From NCBI GenBank assembly GCA_025774935.1, contig JALGZK010000001.1, forward strand, positions 274,266 to 338,265: a stretch of DNA of 64,000 nucleotides, read 5' to 3'. Positions within the stretch are counted from its first letter, which is position 1, and the number at the start of each line of letters is the position of its first letter. Origin of the DNA: a bacterium (GTDB taxonomy: Bacteria > Joyebacterota > Joyebacteria > Joyebacterales > Joyebacteraceae). This document shows positions 7,724 to 16,904 of this stretch, piece by piece. Below the pieces are notes generated by a model, which saw nothing but the letters and a program-made list of their open reading frames with translations, was not told where the DNA came from and did no database searches. Both the position numbers and the translations under genes were made by a program.

Positions 7724-7776
7724 CCGACCGCGTCCCGGGAACGTCCGGAACTCCCCGACCGGAGAGCAAACAGATC

Positions 7777-7798
7777 GGCCCGGCAGCAACGCCGGGCC
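7777..7798 (+). terminator. Hairpin terminator after the PilZ gene
   Basis: Perfect 8-base arms GGCCCGGC (7777-7784) and GCCGGGCC (7791-7798) with a 6-base loop, between convergent genes. No long T-run follows; it may serve both strands. Confidence 0.6.
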
Positions 7799-7859
7799 GT
7801 CTCGTTGTCGGCACACCTTCTCGCTCCATCGAGACCCTCACCGCCAGCACGATTCCGGT

Positions 7860-9185
7860 CTAGAATCGGTAGGCGCCCTCGATGATGAACACGGTCTCCT
7901 CGGTCTTCTCCTCGTAGTCGTAGTACGCGGCGTGTCTCTCGGAGCCCCCCCACATGAAGGCGGCGTCCAGCGAGAAGACGGTGTCGATGAGCAGCCCCGC
8001 CCCGACTGTGAAGAACGAGCGGTCCCGGGAGATCTCGAGCCCCTGGTAGGCGATCGGCCGCGTCATGTACCCGCCACGGAGCCTTAGGGGCCAGCTCGGG
8101 ATCGTCACCTCGATCCCGACCCTGAGATCGGTCGTCGGCTCGTACGGCAGACGCTGTGTTGGGTCGGTGATGTCGTCGGGGACGGAGTAACGGAGCTGCG
8201 ACCAGTCCACGTGATAGACGTCCCCTCCGATCACGACGAGATCGGTCGGGAAGTACGCGATGCCGCCTCCGAACCCGAAGGGGATCGTGACCTTGTCGGT
8301 GAAGCTGACGGACTCCTCGGCAAGCTCCGGCGGATTCGTGTAGCGAAGCTGGTCCACCCGCGTGCCTCTGAACGTCAGTGTCAGCGGAGTGTCCATCACG
8401 AACCCGAGAGCGAGCTTCTCGGTGGCGTAGAAGAGCGCCCCGAAGGTGCCCCTCCACCCCGAGACGCTCGAGCTCGTCCTGAACTCGTAGTCCGTGAAAA
8501 GGTCGTAGCCGGGAGGGAGGTCGTCCTGGTCGGTGACGCGCCACGCGTAGCTCTGCCGGTAGTCGCCCGTGTAGTACGAGACCGTCGCGCCGAGAGAGAC
8601 GTTCTCGGATGCGTCGAACGCGCCCGAGAAGTTCCAGGCATAGACGGCGCCCTCCTGGAGGTAGCCCTCGATCTGGCCGACAGAGTGGCCGCCGAAATTG
8701 AACGTGTCGTCGTACGCCGCGAGGAAGTCGTCGTCGAAGTCGTACGCGAGATCGGTCGACATGCCGAGCACGAGGCTGCCGCGGAACGTCGGAAACGCGT
8801 AGGCGAACCGCATCGACGACAGACGCGTTCTCGCGAGCGAAGTCTCGAACGGACTCCCGAACGCCTCCCCGGTGAGATCGTCCGTCCTCCTCGAGACGCC
8901 GCCGGAGAGTTCGCTGCGCCTGAGTCTCGCGAGCGCCGCCGGATTCGTTCTCATCGCGGAACCGTCGTCGGCCACCGCGAATGCGACGCCGCCCATGCCG
9001 AGGGCGCGCGCGCCGACGAACGCTTGCGACGTGAGAGGGATCTCGTCGATGGGAGCGATCGGCCCGATGAAGCCGAGCTGTGCGCCCGCGACGGACGAGG
9101 CCAGTACGACGACGAGAACGACGGCAGGAAGCGTGAGCGCGCTGGGGGCCAGCGCCCTGGAGGCTCTCTCCGTAGGGGGTCGCAT
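7860..9185 (-). CDS. FadL-like outer-membrane beta-barrel protein
   Basis: 441 residues. A signal peptide (about residues 1-35, ending near VAGAQ) is followed by a segment like ARALGMGGVAFAVADDGSAMRTNPA, the hallmark of the FadL/PorV group of outer-membrane proteins, and by alternating beta-strand patterns that end in a C-terminal aromatic residue (GAYRF), as needed for BAM insertion. FadL members admit hydrophobic substrates; the substrate here is unknown. The start ATG directly abuts the stop of the CxxCH lipoprotein gene upstream, so the two form an operon and may share a function at the outer membrane. Confidence 0.8.
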   Translation of the reverse strand: MRPPTERASRALAPSALTLPAVVLVVVLASSVAGAQLGFIGPIAPIDEIPLTSQAFVGARALGMGGVAFAVADDGSAMRTNPAALARLRRSELSGGVSRRTDDLTGEAFGSPFETSLARTRLSSMRFAYAFPTFRGSLVLGMSTDLAYDFDDDFLAAYDDTFNFGGHSVGQIEGYLQEGAVYAWNFSGAFDASENVSLGATVSYYTGDYRQSYAWRVTDQDDLPPGYDLFTDYEFRTSSSVSGWRGTFGALFYATEKLALGFVMDTPLTLTFRGTRVDQLRYTNPPELAEESVSFTDKVTIPFGFGGGIAYFPTDLVVIGGDVYHVDWSQLRYSVPDDITDPTQRLPYEPTTDLRVGIEVTIPSWPLRLRGGYMTRPIAYQGLEISRDRSFFTVGAGLLIDTVFSLDAAFMWGGSERHAAYYDYEEKTEETVFIIEGAYRF

Positions 9186-9761
9186 CTAGGACCCCCTCTT
9201 CCGGCCGCGCCAGAGATGCGACGTGTCGCGCCGCGGGGTGCTTCGCTGCTCCTTGCTGCGGTCGGGGTCCTTCTGACTGCTCTTCTCCTTGCTTCGTTCG
9301 GGGTCCTTCTGGCTGCTCCTCTCCGGTGTCTTGCGCGTCTCGTCCTTGACGCTCGACCGGGGTGGCTGCGCGACAGGCGGGGTCACCTGCGAGCCCCTCG
9401 TCCCGCCCGTAGCGAAGCCCCATCCACTACTGGCCAGACCGCTCGTCTGCCACAGGTGGCGCGAACCCGTCTCTGCCGGAGAGCCTCCGCCCCCCGGAGT
9501 GTCGCACCAGTACCACCACCAGCAGTCGTAGTACCACCACGGGTAGCCGTAGAAACCGTTCCACCAGTAGTGGGACCGGGCGTAGCCGTAGTAGGGATGG
9601 TAGTAGGACGACTCGGCGTGGCAGTCGGCGCAGGACTTGTAGTCGTCCCCGGCGTGGACGACCTCGGGGCCGGTCGGGTGTCTCATCACCGTGTAGCACC
9701 CGGCGGCGAGAGCAAGAAGAACGAAGAGGAGCAGGGCGAGCGGCAGCGTTCGCAATCTCAT
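9186..9761 (-). CDS. Aromatic-rich lipoprotein with one CxxCH haem-type motif
   Basis: 191 residues, not assignable to a named family. A lipoprotein signal peptide ends in LAAGC (lipidated Cys22). A single Cys44-Ala-Asp-Cys47-His48 motif could hold a c-type haem. Residues 53-86 are extraordinary: 20 of 34 are Tyr, Trp or Phe, with two more cysteines. The C-terminal half is low-complexity and charged, with a 12-residue tandem repeat (SSQKDPERSKEK) and a Lys/Arg-rich end. The ATG at 9761 has GAGGAGG at good spacing. It is the first gene of an operon with the FadL-like porin. Haem attachment is inferred from the motif only. Confidence 0.75.
   Translation of the reverse strand: MRLRTLPLALLLFVLLALAAGCYTVMRHPTGPEVVHAGDDYKSCADCHAESSYYHPYYGYARSHYWWNGFYGYPWWYYDCWWWYWCDTPGGGGSPAETGSRHLWQTSGLASSGWGFATGGTRGSQVTPPVAQPPRSSVKDETRKTPERSSQKDPERSKEKSSQKDPDRSKEQRSTPRRDTSHLWRGRKRGS
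9249..9320 (-). repeat. 36-base tandem repeat, two copies, inside the CxxCH lipoprotein gene
   Basis: Copies at 9249-9284 and 9285-9320 are near-identical and encode the repeated charged 12-residue unit in frame. Confidence 0.8.
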
Positions 9762-9895
9762 TGATCTTGCCTCCTCTCGGATGTGCGCTTGAGGCAGGGC
9801 GGCCGCGGCGGCCGCGTCGACCCATGACGGTGACGCGGTCGTGTCTGCCGATCCGAGTTCCGTTCACTTGGACGCGGAATGCGCTGTCTCCATTC

Positions 9896-9924
9896 AAGAT
9901 AGCATGCGGTCCGGACCGGGTGAA
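9896..9924 (-). promoter_or_regulatory. Possible leftward promoter for the lipoprotein/porin operon
   Basis: On the minus strand, TTCACC (9924-9919), a 17-base spacer, and TATCTT (9901-9896). Modest match to consensus, about 130 bases before the start codon. Confidence 0.3.
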
Positions 9925-10015
9925 GGCCGAGTTGCGCGGCGCCGTCGGAGAGACGGAGGCATCGGCGAGCGGCCAAGGGCGGGCCAGGCGGGCTCCTCGG
10001 GGGCCAGAGGCCGTC

Positions 10016-10044
10016 TTGAGCGCCCGGGACGCGCATGCTACACT
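10016..10044 (+). promoter_or_regulatory. Sigma70-type promoter of the TPR/lipoprotein operon
   Basis: TTGAGC at 10016-10021, 17-base spacer, TACACT at 10039-10044; about 85 bases before the TTG start of the TPR gene. Confidence 0.55.
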
Positions 10045-10129
10045 CCGGGCGTCGAGGCGAGCACGCGCGGGCTCAACCCGCCTGCGAGAGCCGCCCGGCC
10101 CAGCTTCTGGACGACACCTGGAGGACACA

Positions 10130-11500
10130 TTGGCGCGGCGCAGACTAAGAACCCGCGGTGCGAGCCGAACGATCGCACTCCTGACACTGCTGCTCGTCGC
10201 GGGGCTCGCGATGCCGGCGGCCGGGACGCAGGAGGCCCGGCGGATCGAGCGCAGCGCGCAGGCGTATCTGCACTACAGCCTCGGTCGTCTGATGGAGATC
10301 GAAGGAGCGTACTCCGAGGCACTGGTCCAGTACCGACGGGCCGCGTCGATCGACTCGCGGCACTGCGAGATCGGGACGGCGGTCGCAAGGACCCTCCTGG
10401 CGCTCGGGCGGACCGACGAGGCGCTGGAGGCGATCCTGGGGGCGCGCGGCGAGTGTCCCGAAGATCTCGCGGCGCTGGCCGTTCAGGCACGCGTGCATCT
10501 GGCAAGGGACGAACTGCGCGAGGCGGAGGCCATTCTCTACGGTCCCGCCTGGGAGGATGGCGCACCGGGCGCTCTGATCGCCCTGCTCGGGCAGACGCTC
10601 GTCTCACAGGGGCGCATCGAATCGGCGGAGGAGCTCTACAGGACGAAGGCGTCGGTCGACAGCCTCGCCCCGAGGATCGCGTTCCTGCACGCCAGCGCGC
10701 TCCTCATCGCCGGCAAGCTCGAGGAGGCCGCCGACGAACTGAAGCGCGCGAAGCGCCTCGACCCCGAGAACCGTGAACTCGACGGCCTCCTCGGCCGCCT
10801 GCTCGTCGACATCGGGAAGCCGGAGGAGGGTGTGCCGATACTCGTGCCCATCGCGGACGGCGCGCACCCGACCGCAGAGGAGCTGACCGCGCTCGCGCGG
10901 GGCTATTCGGCGCTCGGGGAACCGGAGCTCGCCCTCGACAGGGTCGATCAGGCCGAGCGGGTCCACGGCAAAACACGCGGGACAGCGATCGCGCGGGCGG
11001 GCGTGCACCACGACGCCGGCAACGAGGACGCTGCCCTCGCCGCGTACGAGGCCGTCCTCGAGATCGACCCCGACTATCTCGTGGCCCTCAACTACGTCGC
11101 CTACTCGCTCGCCGACGCGGGGAAGGACCTCGACCGCGCGGCCGGCTTCGCGGAGCGTGCCGTCGAGATCGCTCCGGACAACCCGTTCATCAGGGACACT
11201 CTCGGCTGGGCGTACTTCCGCCTCGGACGACTCGAGGAGGCGGGGGCCGAGCTCGAGACAGCTGTCGAGCTCGGTGGAACGGATGCCGTCATTCTCGAGC
11301 ATCTCGGCGACGTCTACCGTGATCTCGGTCGGATCGAGGACGCCGTCGAGGCGTGGTCTCGAGCGCTGGCATCCGAGCCGGACCGCGAATCGACACGCGA
11401 GAGGCTGGAGTCGGCCGGCGCTGAGCTCCCGGAGGCGCCCGCCGGAGCCGGCGACGCCGGAAGAGCCGGAGGAACGACCGGATCGGGAGGGGAGCAGTGA
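10130..11500 (+). CDS. Exported TPR-repeat protein
   Basis: 456 residues. The N terminus has an Arg-rich start and a hydrophobic stretch (signal peptide, about residues 1-32). The rest is tetratricopeptide repeats, such as LGRLMEIEGAYSEALVQYRRA and LGWAYFRLGRLEEAGAELETA, which normally form a protein-binding superhelix. The TTG start at 10130 is chosen because GGAGG stands five bases before it and it gives a clean signal peptide. Its stop overlaps the GTG of the next lipoprotein gene by four bases. Comparable TPR genes sit beside DUF4292 lipoprotein genes in Bacteroidetes. Likely periplasmic scaffold; exact partner unknown. Confidence 0.85.
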   Translation: MARRRLRTRGASRTIALLTLLLVAGLAMPAAGTQEARRIERSAQAYLHYSLGRLMEIEGAYSEALVQYRRAASIDSRHCEIGTAVARTLLALGRTDEALEAILGARGECPEDLAALAVQARVHLARDELREAEAILYGPAWEDGAPGALIALLGQTLVSQGRIESAEELYRTKASVDSLAPRIAFLHASALLIAGKLEEAADELKRAKRLDPENRELDGLLGRLLVDIGKPEEGVPILVPIADGAHPTAEELTALARGYSALGEPELALDRVDQAERVHGKTRGTAIARAGVHHDAGNEDAALAAYEAVLEIDPDYLVALNYVAYSLADAGKDLDRAAGFAERAVEIAPDNPFIRDTLGWAYFRLGRLEEAGAELETAVELGGTDAVILEHLGDVYRDLGRIEDAVEAWSRALASEPDRESTRERLESAGAELPEAPAGAGDAGRAGGTTGSGGEQ

Positions 11501-12330
11501 GCCGGTCCGGTGGCAGGCTTCGCACGCTCCCCGCGGTGCGGGCACTCGTGGCGGCGCTGGCTGTCCTGGTCGCTGGCGGGTGCGCGCGCGTCCCCGAACC
11601 CGGTGAGCCCATCTCCGCGCCCGAACTCGACGCGCTCGTGGCTGCACTGGACTCGCATCTCGCCCACGGCGCCGTGCTCAGGGGCACGGGCTCGGGCGAG
11701 ATCGTCGTGTCAGGCCGCACGCTCCGGCACGAGTTCGCGCTCGTCTACCGCAGGCCGGGGCTGCTCCGGGCAGACCTCCGCCCGGACGTCGCGTTCGTCG
11801 GGTCGTCGCTCACGGCCCGGACCATCATGGAGGACGATTGTGTGCGGGCGTATTTCCCCGCTCGTCTCGTCGAAGTGCGGGGGTGCTTCGAGGATGTATT
11901 CGGCGACCTTGGGATCGCGGATCCTCCGGGCTTCCTCGTGGGGTTCCCGGACCCGTCCTATCTCGCGCGGCTCGACGACCCGACCTCAGCGGGCGGCGAT
12001 GGCTCGATCGTCGTGACCGGAACCTACGGCGGTCGACTCGTCACGACCACGATCGATGCTGAGCTCGGGGTCGTCCTCGGAATCCTCGTCGAGGAACCAG
12101 GCGACGAGCGAGTTCAGATGACCTACGAGGGACACGGGTGGAAGGACGGGCTCCCGGCGCCCCGGTCCATGAAGCTCCGCGCGTTCGAGGGGACGACGCG
12201 GGAGGTGCGGTTCGACATCGCCTACGACTCTCTCCGAACGAGCACGCCGCTCGAGCCCGATGAACTCAGATTCGAAGTCCCGCCGGGCGTAAGGGTCCTC
12301 ACGTGGGAGGACCTGCTCTCAGGGAGGTAA
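11497..12330 (+). CDS. LolB/DUF4292-like outer-membrane lipoprotein
   Basis: 277 residues. The signal peptide ends in a lipobox-like VAGGC (Cys about 29). The remainder looks like a single curved beta-sheet domain of the LolA/LolB superfamily: GSGEIVVSGRTL, FALVYRRPGLLRADL, an amphipathic central helix (CFEDVFGDLG), then strands GSIVVTGTYGG and ending FEVPPGVRVLTW. DUF4292 proteins of Bacteroidetes share this layout and gene neighbourhood. A role as a LolB-type receptor for outer-membrane lipoproteins is inferred, not shown. The GTG start overlaps the TPR stop, and the DUF4837-like gene follows two bases after its own stop. Confidence 0.65.
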   Translation: MSRSGGRLRTLPAVRALVAALAVLVAGGCARVPEPGEPISAPELDALVAALDSHLAHGAVLRGTGSGEIVVSGRTLRHEFALVYRRPGLLRADLRPDVAFVGSSLTARTIMEDDCVRAYFPARLVEVRGCFEDVFGDLGIADPPGFLVGFPDPSYLARLDDPTSAGGDGSIVVTGTYGGRLVTTTIDAELGVVLGILVEEPGDERVQMTYEGHGWKDGLPAPRSMKLRAFEGTTREVRFDIAYDSLRTSTPLEPDELRFEVPPGVRVLTWEDLLSGR

Positions 12331-12332
12331 CC

Positions 12333-13343
12333 TTGCAGAGACCGAGACCGATCATCTGGATCGCCGCACTCCTCCTGCTGCCGCTCTCGTGCTCCGGGCC
12401 TGTCGTCACGGCCGTGGGGGAGAGCAATGACCTCGTCATCATCCACGATGGCGAGGCCACCGGACGCGCCAGGAACCAACTCGTCCGCGCCATGGAGTCC
12501 GGAGTTGACTGGCTCCTCGGCGAAGCGGCCTTCAACACGACCGTCACGACCCCCACGATCGCCCGCGACCTCAGGAATCGCAGGCAGATCCTGGTCGTCG
12601 GGATCTGGAACGGCGGCGACGTCGAACGCGAGATCGCTCGGAAGATCCGCAGTCTCGACCGCGACGCGCCGCCACGACTGCACATCGAGCGAGACATCTG
12701 GGCGAAGGGTCAGACGGTCGGCGTGATCATGGGCGGCAGCGAGGACGCGCTCGTCGAGTACATCTCAGAGCACGGCCCGGAGCTCCTCTCCGAGTTCGAG
12801 ACGGCGGTCAGAGCCAGGGCGGTCGACAAGCTCAGGTCCGCGGCGGCGGAGAGCGGCGCCACAGACGAGCTGGGCCGCCGATTCGGATGGTCGCTGGCCC
12901 CGCCGACGGGGTACGACTTCTTCACGACTGACGCCGCGGACGGGTTCGTCTTCTTTCGACGGATACGGCCGGACCGGACGGTCTTCGTCTTCTGGCAGGA
13001 GGGGGAGGAGCACTTCGTCACGGAGGAGTTCGTCGTCTCGAAGCGCGCGGAGCTCTCGAGACACTACTACGACGGAGACGAGATCGAGTGGAGGCGTCCC
13101 CTCAGGATCGAGCCGGTCGAGTTCGCCGGAAGGAGCGCGCTGCGCGTATCCGGATGGTGGGGCAATCGCGAGCGCGTGGGGGGCGGTCCGTTCCTGACGT
13201 ACTGCTTCTACGAGCCGACCCAGGGTCGCGTCTACCTGGTCGACGCAACCCTCTTCGCGCCGTCGATGGACAAGGTGTCGTTCGCGAGAAACCTGGACGC
13301 GGTTGCCAACACGTTCGCCGTGCATCCGCTGCCGGAACGCTAG
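12333..13343 (+). CDS. DUF4837-like envelope lipoprotein
   Basis: 336 residues. A hydrophobic leader followed by LPLSC suggests a lipoprotein, though the lipobox is imperfect. The body resembles the DUF4837 family: RQILVVGIWNG, the conserved DIWAKGQTVGVIMG stretch, ISEHGPELL, and a C-terminal domain beginning GWSLAPPTGYDFF. The function of the family is unknown. The TTG at 12333 follows AGGGAGGTAA at good spacing and is preferred over an in-frame ATG at 12303 inside the previous gene. Third gene of the TPR/DUF4292 operon. Confidence 0.65.
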   Translation: MQRPRPIIWIAALLLLPLSCSGPVVTAVGESNDLVIIHDGEATGRARNQLVRAMESGVDWLLGEAAFNTTVTTPTIARDLRNRRQILVVGIWNGGDVEREIARKIRSLDRDAPPRLHIERDIWAKGQTVGVIMGGSEDALVEYISEHGPELLSEFETAVRARAVDKLRSAAAESGATDELGRRFGWSLAPPTGYDFFTTDAADGFVFFRRIRPDRTVFVFWQEGEEHFVTEEFVVSKRAELSRHYYDGDEIEWRRPLRIEPVEFAGRSALRVSGWWGNRERVGGGPFLTYCFYEPTQGRVYLVDATLFAPSMDKVSFARNLDAVANTFAVHPLPER

Positions 13344-13436
13344 GTCCGATGGAGCGGCGGGCTCACGAGTGTCTCGCTGCGCTCGGGTCGCCGCTCGGAA
13401 GGCGGGGCCCGGGCCGCGTCTGACAAGGCTTCCGTC

Positions 13437-13465
13437 TTGACAGCTCGCACGCGCTCTGTTAGCGT
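13437..13465 (+). promoter_or_regulatory. Sigma70-type promoter upstream of the second TPR gene
   Basis: Perfect TTGACA (13437-13442), 17-base spacer, weaker TAGCGT (13460-13465); about 70 bases before the ATG at 13535. Confidence 0.5.
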
Positions 13466-13534
13466 TCCGGTGGATTCCCCGACCGGGAGCGGGCCCGGTC
13501 GGCCGATGGGCCAACCACGCGGAGCCAGCACCCC

Positions 13535-14203
13535 ATGTCGAATCAGCCAGACTCTCTCGACGGTGTGATCGTCACGCTAAGTGAGGAGCTCGAGACCCGC
13601 AGCTCCCCCCGTGTCTACGCTCCGCTCGCGGAGGCGAACAGGCTCATGGGAAGGGCCGACGAGGCCGTCCGCGTCGCGCGCGAAGGCCTGGAGGCATTCC
13701 CGGACCATATCGCCATCCGCGTCGTTCTCGCGAGGGCGCTGGCCGATACGGGGGCACGGGACGACGCCCTCGAGGTTTACCGCGGCGTCGTGACGCGCGA
13801 CCGCGACAATCTGGAGGCGCGGGCCGCGCTCGGCCTCACGGGCGACGCGACCGATGGGCCGACGGGGCCGGGACCGGGCGAGATCCTCGCGGCGGCAGGC
13901 GCCGCAGCGACGGACGCCCCGGCCGCCTTCGAAGCGCAGCCGTCCGGCGAGCCGGCGACCCTGTCGGAGGAGCTGACGCACCTTGCCGACCTCTTCAGCC
14001 CGTCACCCGCTCCGGGCGATCGAGCGCCGGAGGACGAGCTGGACGGCATCGCCACCCTGACGCTCGCCGAGATCTACGCCCGTCAGGGGCTCTACACGCG
14101 AGCGATCGACGTCTGCGAGAGGATCCTCGCGAAGAGGCCGAACGACGAACAGGCGACAGAGCGCCTCGACGAATATCGGAAGGCGCTGGCGGCCATAGGT
14201 TAG
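13535..14203 (+). CDS. Cytoplasmic TPR-repeat protein
   Basis: 222 residues without signal peptide. TPR-like helices occupy residues about 20-105 (APLAEANRLMGRADEAVRVAREGLEAFP-type) and again at 168-222 (LAEIYARQGLYTRAIDVCERILAKRP). Between them is an Ala/Pro/Gly-rich linker of about 65 residues. The split layout (TPR, disordered linker, TPR) suggests an adaptor. It has its own promoter and is followed by the efp promoter, so it is likely a single-gene unit. No specific function recognised. Confidence 0.75.
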   Translation: MSNQPDSLDGVIVTLSEELETRSSPRVYAPLAEANRLMGRADEAVRVAREGLEAFPDHIAIRVVLARALADTGARDDALEVYRGVVTRDRDNLEARAALGLTGDATDGPTGPGPGEILAAAGAAATDAPAAFEAQPSGEPATLSEELTHLADLFSPSPAPGDRAPEDELDGIATLTLAEIYARQGLYTRAIDVCERILAKRPNDEQATERLDEYRKALAAIG

Positions 14204-14363
14204 CAGTGAAGGGGACGCGAGTCCGTCGGACGGCCCCTCCGCTCACGGCAGCGGCGGGGAACCCGACGGGGAAGTGGGCCCCTTTTGCGTCCGGGACACA
14301 CGAGAAACGCCCGGAGGCATCGAAATCGAGGCCCGACGGCCCCCGAACCCGGGAACAACCGGG

Positions 14364-14392
14364 TTGACGGGGGCATGGGGCGGGTGTATTCT
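14364..14392 (+). promoter_or_regulatory. Sigma70-type promoter of the efp-acc operon
   Basis: TTGACG (14364-14369), 17-base spacer, TATTCT (14387-14392), about 60 bases before the efp ATG. Just upstream (14204-14360) are GC-rich inverted repeats and a GGGCCCC-TTTT stretch near 14276-14285 that may terminate the previous transcript. Confidence 0.6.
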
Positions 14393-14450
14393 GCATCGGC
14401 ACCGGCGGGCCCTTCCGCCGGGGTACGTGCTGGTAACAGCCGGGGAGGAC

Positions 14451-15008
14451 ATGGCAACAAGCAACGACTTCCACAACGGGATGGTCATCCGCAAAGACGG
14501 CAAGCTACTCCAGGTCGTGGAATTCCTCCACGTGAAGCCCGGAAAGGGGGGCGCGTTCGTCAGAAGCAAGCTCAAGGACGTCAGGAGCGGGCGCGTGCTG
14601 GAGGTGACGTGGCGCGCTGGTGAGAAGGTGGACGACGTCCGGCTCGAGCGGATCAAGGCGCAGTTCCTCTACCGCGATGACCTCCTTCACTTCATGAAGC
14701 TCGACAACTACGAGCAGATCTCGCTTGCGGCCGAGGCCGTGGGGGAGGACAACGCACGCTTCCTCAAGGACGGTCTCGAGGTCGAGATGCTGCTCGACGG
14801 AACCGAGCCGGTCGTTGTCGAGATCCCGAACTTCGTCGAGCTCGCGATCGCGCAGACAGACCCCGGCGTCAAGGGCGACACCGTCTCGGGAGGCTCGAAG
14901 CCCGCCACCCTCGAGACAGGTGCCGTGGTCCAGGTACCGCTCTTCCTCGAGGAGGGCGAGGTCGTCAAGATCGACACCAGGACCGGGGCTTACGTATCTC
15001 GAGTGTAG
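14451..15008 (+). CDS. efp: Elongation factor P
   Basis: 185 residues, the standard EF-P length, three beta-barrel domains. Lys32 in the loop PGKGGAF is at the position that is lysylated or otherwise modified in other bacteria; no EpmA/EpmB gene is seen here. EF-P rescues ribosomes stalled at proline runs, fitting a genome whose SecA linker and other tails are proline-rich. The ATG at 14451 follows GGGGAGGAC. efp followed by accB and accC is a widely conserved gene order. Confidence 0.97.
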   Translation: MATSNDFHNGMVIRKDGKLLQVVEFLHVKPGKGGAFVRSKLKDVRSGRVLEVTWRAGEKVDDVRLERIKAQFLYRDDLLHFMKLDNYEQISLAAEAVGEDNARFLKDGLEVEMLLDGTEPVVVEIPNFVELAIAQTDPGVKGDTVSGGSKPATLETGAVVQVPLFLEEGEVVKIDTRTGAYVSRV

Positions 15009-15039
15009 GAAACCGCTTACGGGCTTCTCCGGAGGCGAG

Positions 15040-15513
<474 letters not shown>

Positions 15514-15535
15514 GCGCCCCCCCGGAGGTAGCTCG

Positions 15536-16903
15536 ATGTTCAGCAAGATCATCGTCGCCAACAGAGGCGAAATCGCCCTCAGGGTGATGCGGGCGTGCAA
15601 GGAGCTCGGGATCCCGACGGTCGCCGTCCATTCGGAGGCCGACGAGGACGCCCTGCACGTCAAGTTCGCTGACGAGGCCGTCTGCGTCGGACCGGCGCCG
15701 GGCGGCGCGAGCTATCTCAACGTCAAGGCCATCCTCTCCGCGGCGGAGGTCACGGGCGCGGAGGCGCTGCATCCCGGTTACGGGTTCCTCGCCGAGAACG
15801 CCGAGTTCGCCGACATCTGCGCAGAGCACGACATCACGTTCATCGGGCCGACCGCACAGATGATGCGTATGATGGGCGACAAGGCGACGGCCCGGGAGAT
15901 GATGTCGCGGGCGGGCGTCCCGATCATCCCGGGGACCGACGGGATCGTCCCGGACGTCGAACGGGCCCGCGCGGCCGCCGATGGGATCGGCTACCCGGTG
16001 ATGATCAAGGCATCCGCCGGCGGCGGCGGGAAGGGGATGCGCGTCGCGAACGATCCCGAGGAGCTCGCGGCGAACTTCGTGGTGGCGAGCGGCGAGGCCG
16101 AGGCTGCGTTCGGGAACGGCGACATCTACCTGGAGAAGCTGATCGTCGAGCCCCGCCACATCGAGTTCCAGATCCTCGGCGACTCCCACGGGAACGTCGT
16201 GCACCTCGGGGAGAGGGACTGCTCGATCCAGCGCCGCCACCAGAAGCTCATCGAGGAGTCTCCCTCGCCGGCGGTGACGCCCGAGCTTCGGGCGCGAATG
16301 GGCGCGGCGGCCGTCAAGGGTGCCAAGGAAATCGGGTACGCCAGCGCCGGCACGATCGAGTTCCTCCTCGACGCGCGCGGCGACTTCTACTTCATGGAGA
16401 TGAACACGCGGATCCAGGTCGAGCACCCCGTCACCGAGCTCGTCACGGGAGTCGACCTGATCAAGGAGCAGATCAGGATCGCCGCAGGGGAGACACTCCC
16501 GCTCACTCAGGAGCGGCTGGCCCTCCGCGGCCACGCCGTCGAGTGCCGGATCAACGCGGAGGACCCAGACCGGAACTTCGCGCCGCACCCGGGGAAGGTG
16601 ACCGACTTCTACGTTCCGGGCGGTCCCGGCATCAGAGTCGACACGCACGTCTACGCCGGGTACACGATCCCTCCGCACTACGACTCGATGATCGCGAAGC
16701 TCCTCGCGCACGGCAACACCCGCGAGGAGGCCATCGCGCGAATGAAGAGAGCCCTCGAGGAGTTCGTGATCGTGGGAGTCGCGACGACGATCCCGTTCCA
16801 CTCGGAGATGATGGTCGACTCCGACTTCGTGGCGGGAACGTTCGACACGGGCACACTCGAACGGAAGAGGATGGCCGAGAAGGAAGCGACGGTAGCCGAC
16901 TGA
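15536..16903 (+). CDS. accC: Biotin carboxylase subunit of acetyl-CoA carboxylase
   Basis: 455 residues, full length. Opens with [19 protein letters not shown]; the ATP-grasp glycine loop ([11 protein letters not shown]), the [12 protein letters not shown] segment and the catalytic [14 protein letters not shown] segment are all intact. It carboxylates biotin on AccB with ATP and bicarbonate. The genes for the carboxyltransferase are not in the window. ATG start at 15536 with GGAGGTAG. The downstream comB starts one base after its stop. Confidence 0.97.
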   Translation: MFSKIIVANRGEIALRVMRACKELGIPTVAVHSEADEDALHVKFADEAVCVGPAPGGASYLNVKAILSAAEVTGAEALHPGYGFLAENAEFADICAEHDITFIGPTAQMMRMMGDKATAREMMSRAGVPIIPGTDGIVPDVERARAAADGIGYPVMIKASAGGGGKGMRVANDPEELAANFVVASGEAEAAFGNGDIYLEKLIVEPRHIEFQILGDSHGNVVHLGERDCSIQRRHQKLIEESPSPAVTPELRARMGAAAVKGAKEIGYASAGTIEFLLDARGDFYFMEMNTRIQVEHPVTELVTGVDLIKEQIRIAAGETLPLTQERLALRGHAVECRINAEDPDRNFAPHPGKVTDFYVPGGPGIRVDTHVYAGYTIPPHYDSMIAKLLAHGNTREEAIARMKRALEEFVIVGVATTIPFHSEMMVDSDFVAGTFDTGTLERKRMAEKEATVAD

Positions 16904-16904
16904 C

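Larger units (their letters stand above)
9762..10129. other. Divergent intergenic region between the lipoprotein and TPR operons
   Basis: About 370 bases without a convincing gene. It holds the ribosome site of the leftward lipoprotein gene, a GC-rich palindromic patch built of GGCCGC/GCGGCC units near 9800-9816, a possible leftward promoter and a good rightward promoter. Open frames here continue the TPR gene upstream but lack a ribosome site and precede the signal peptide. Confidence 0.5.

Noticed and set aside
13345-13420. GC-rich partial inverted repeats after the DUF4837-like gene as a terminator
   Set aside because: Arms are short and interrupted and no T-run follows; evidence too weak.
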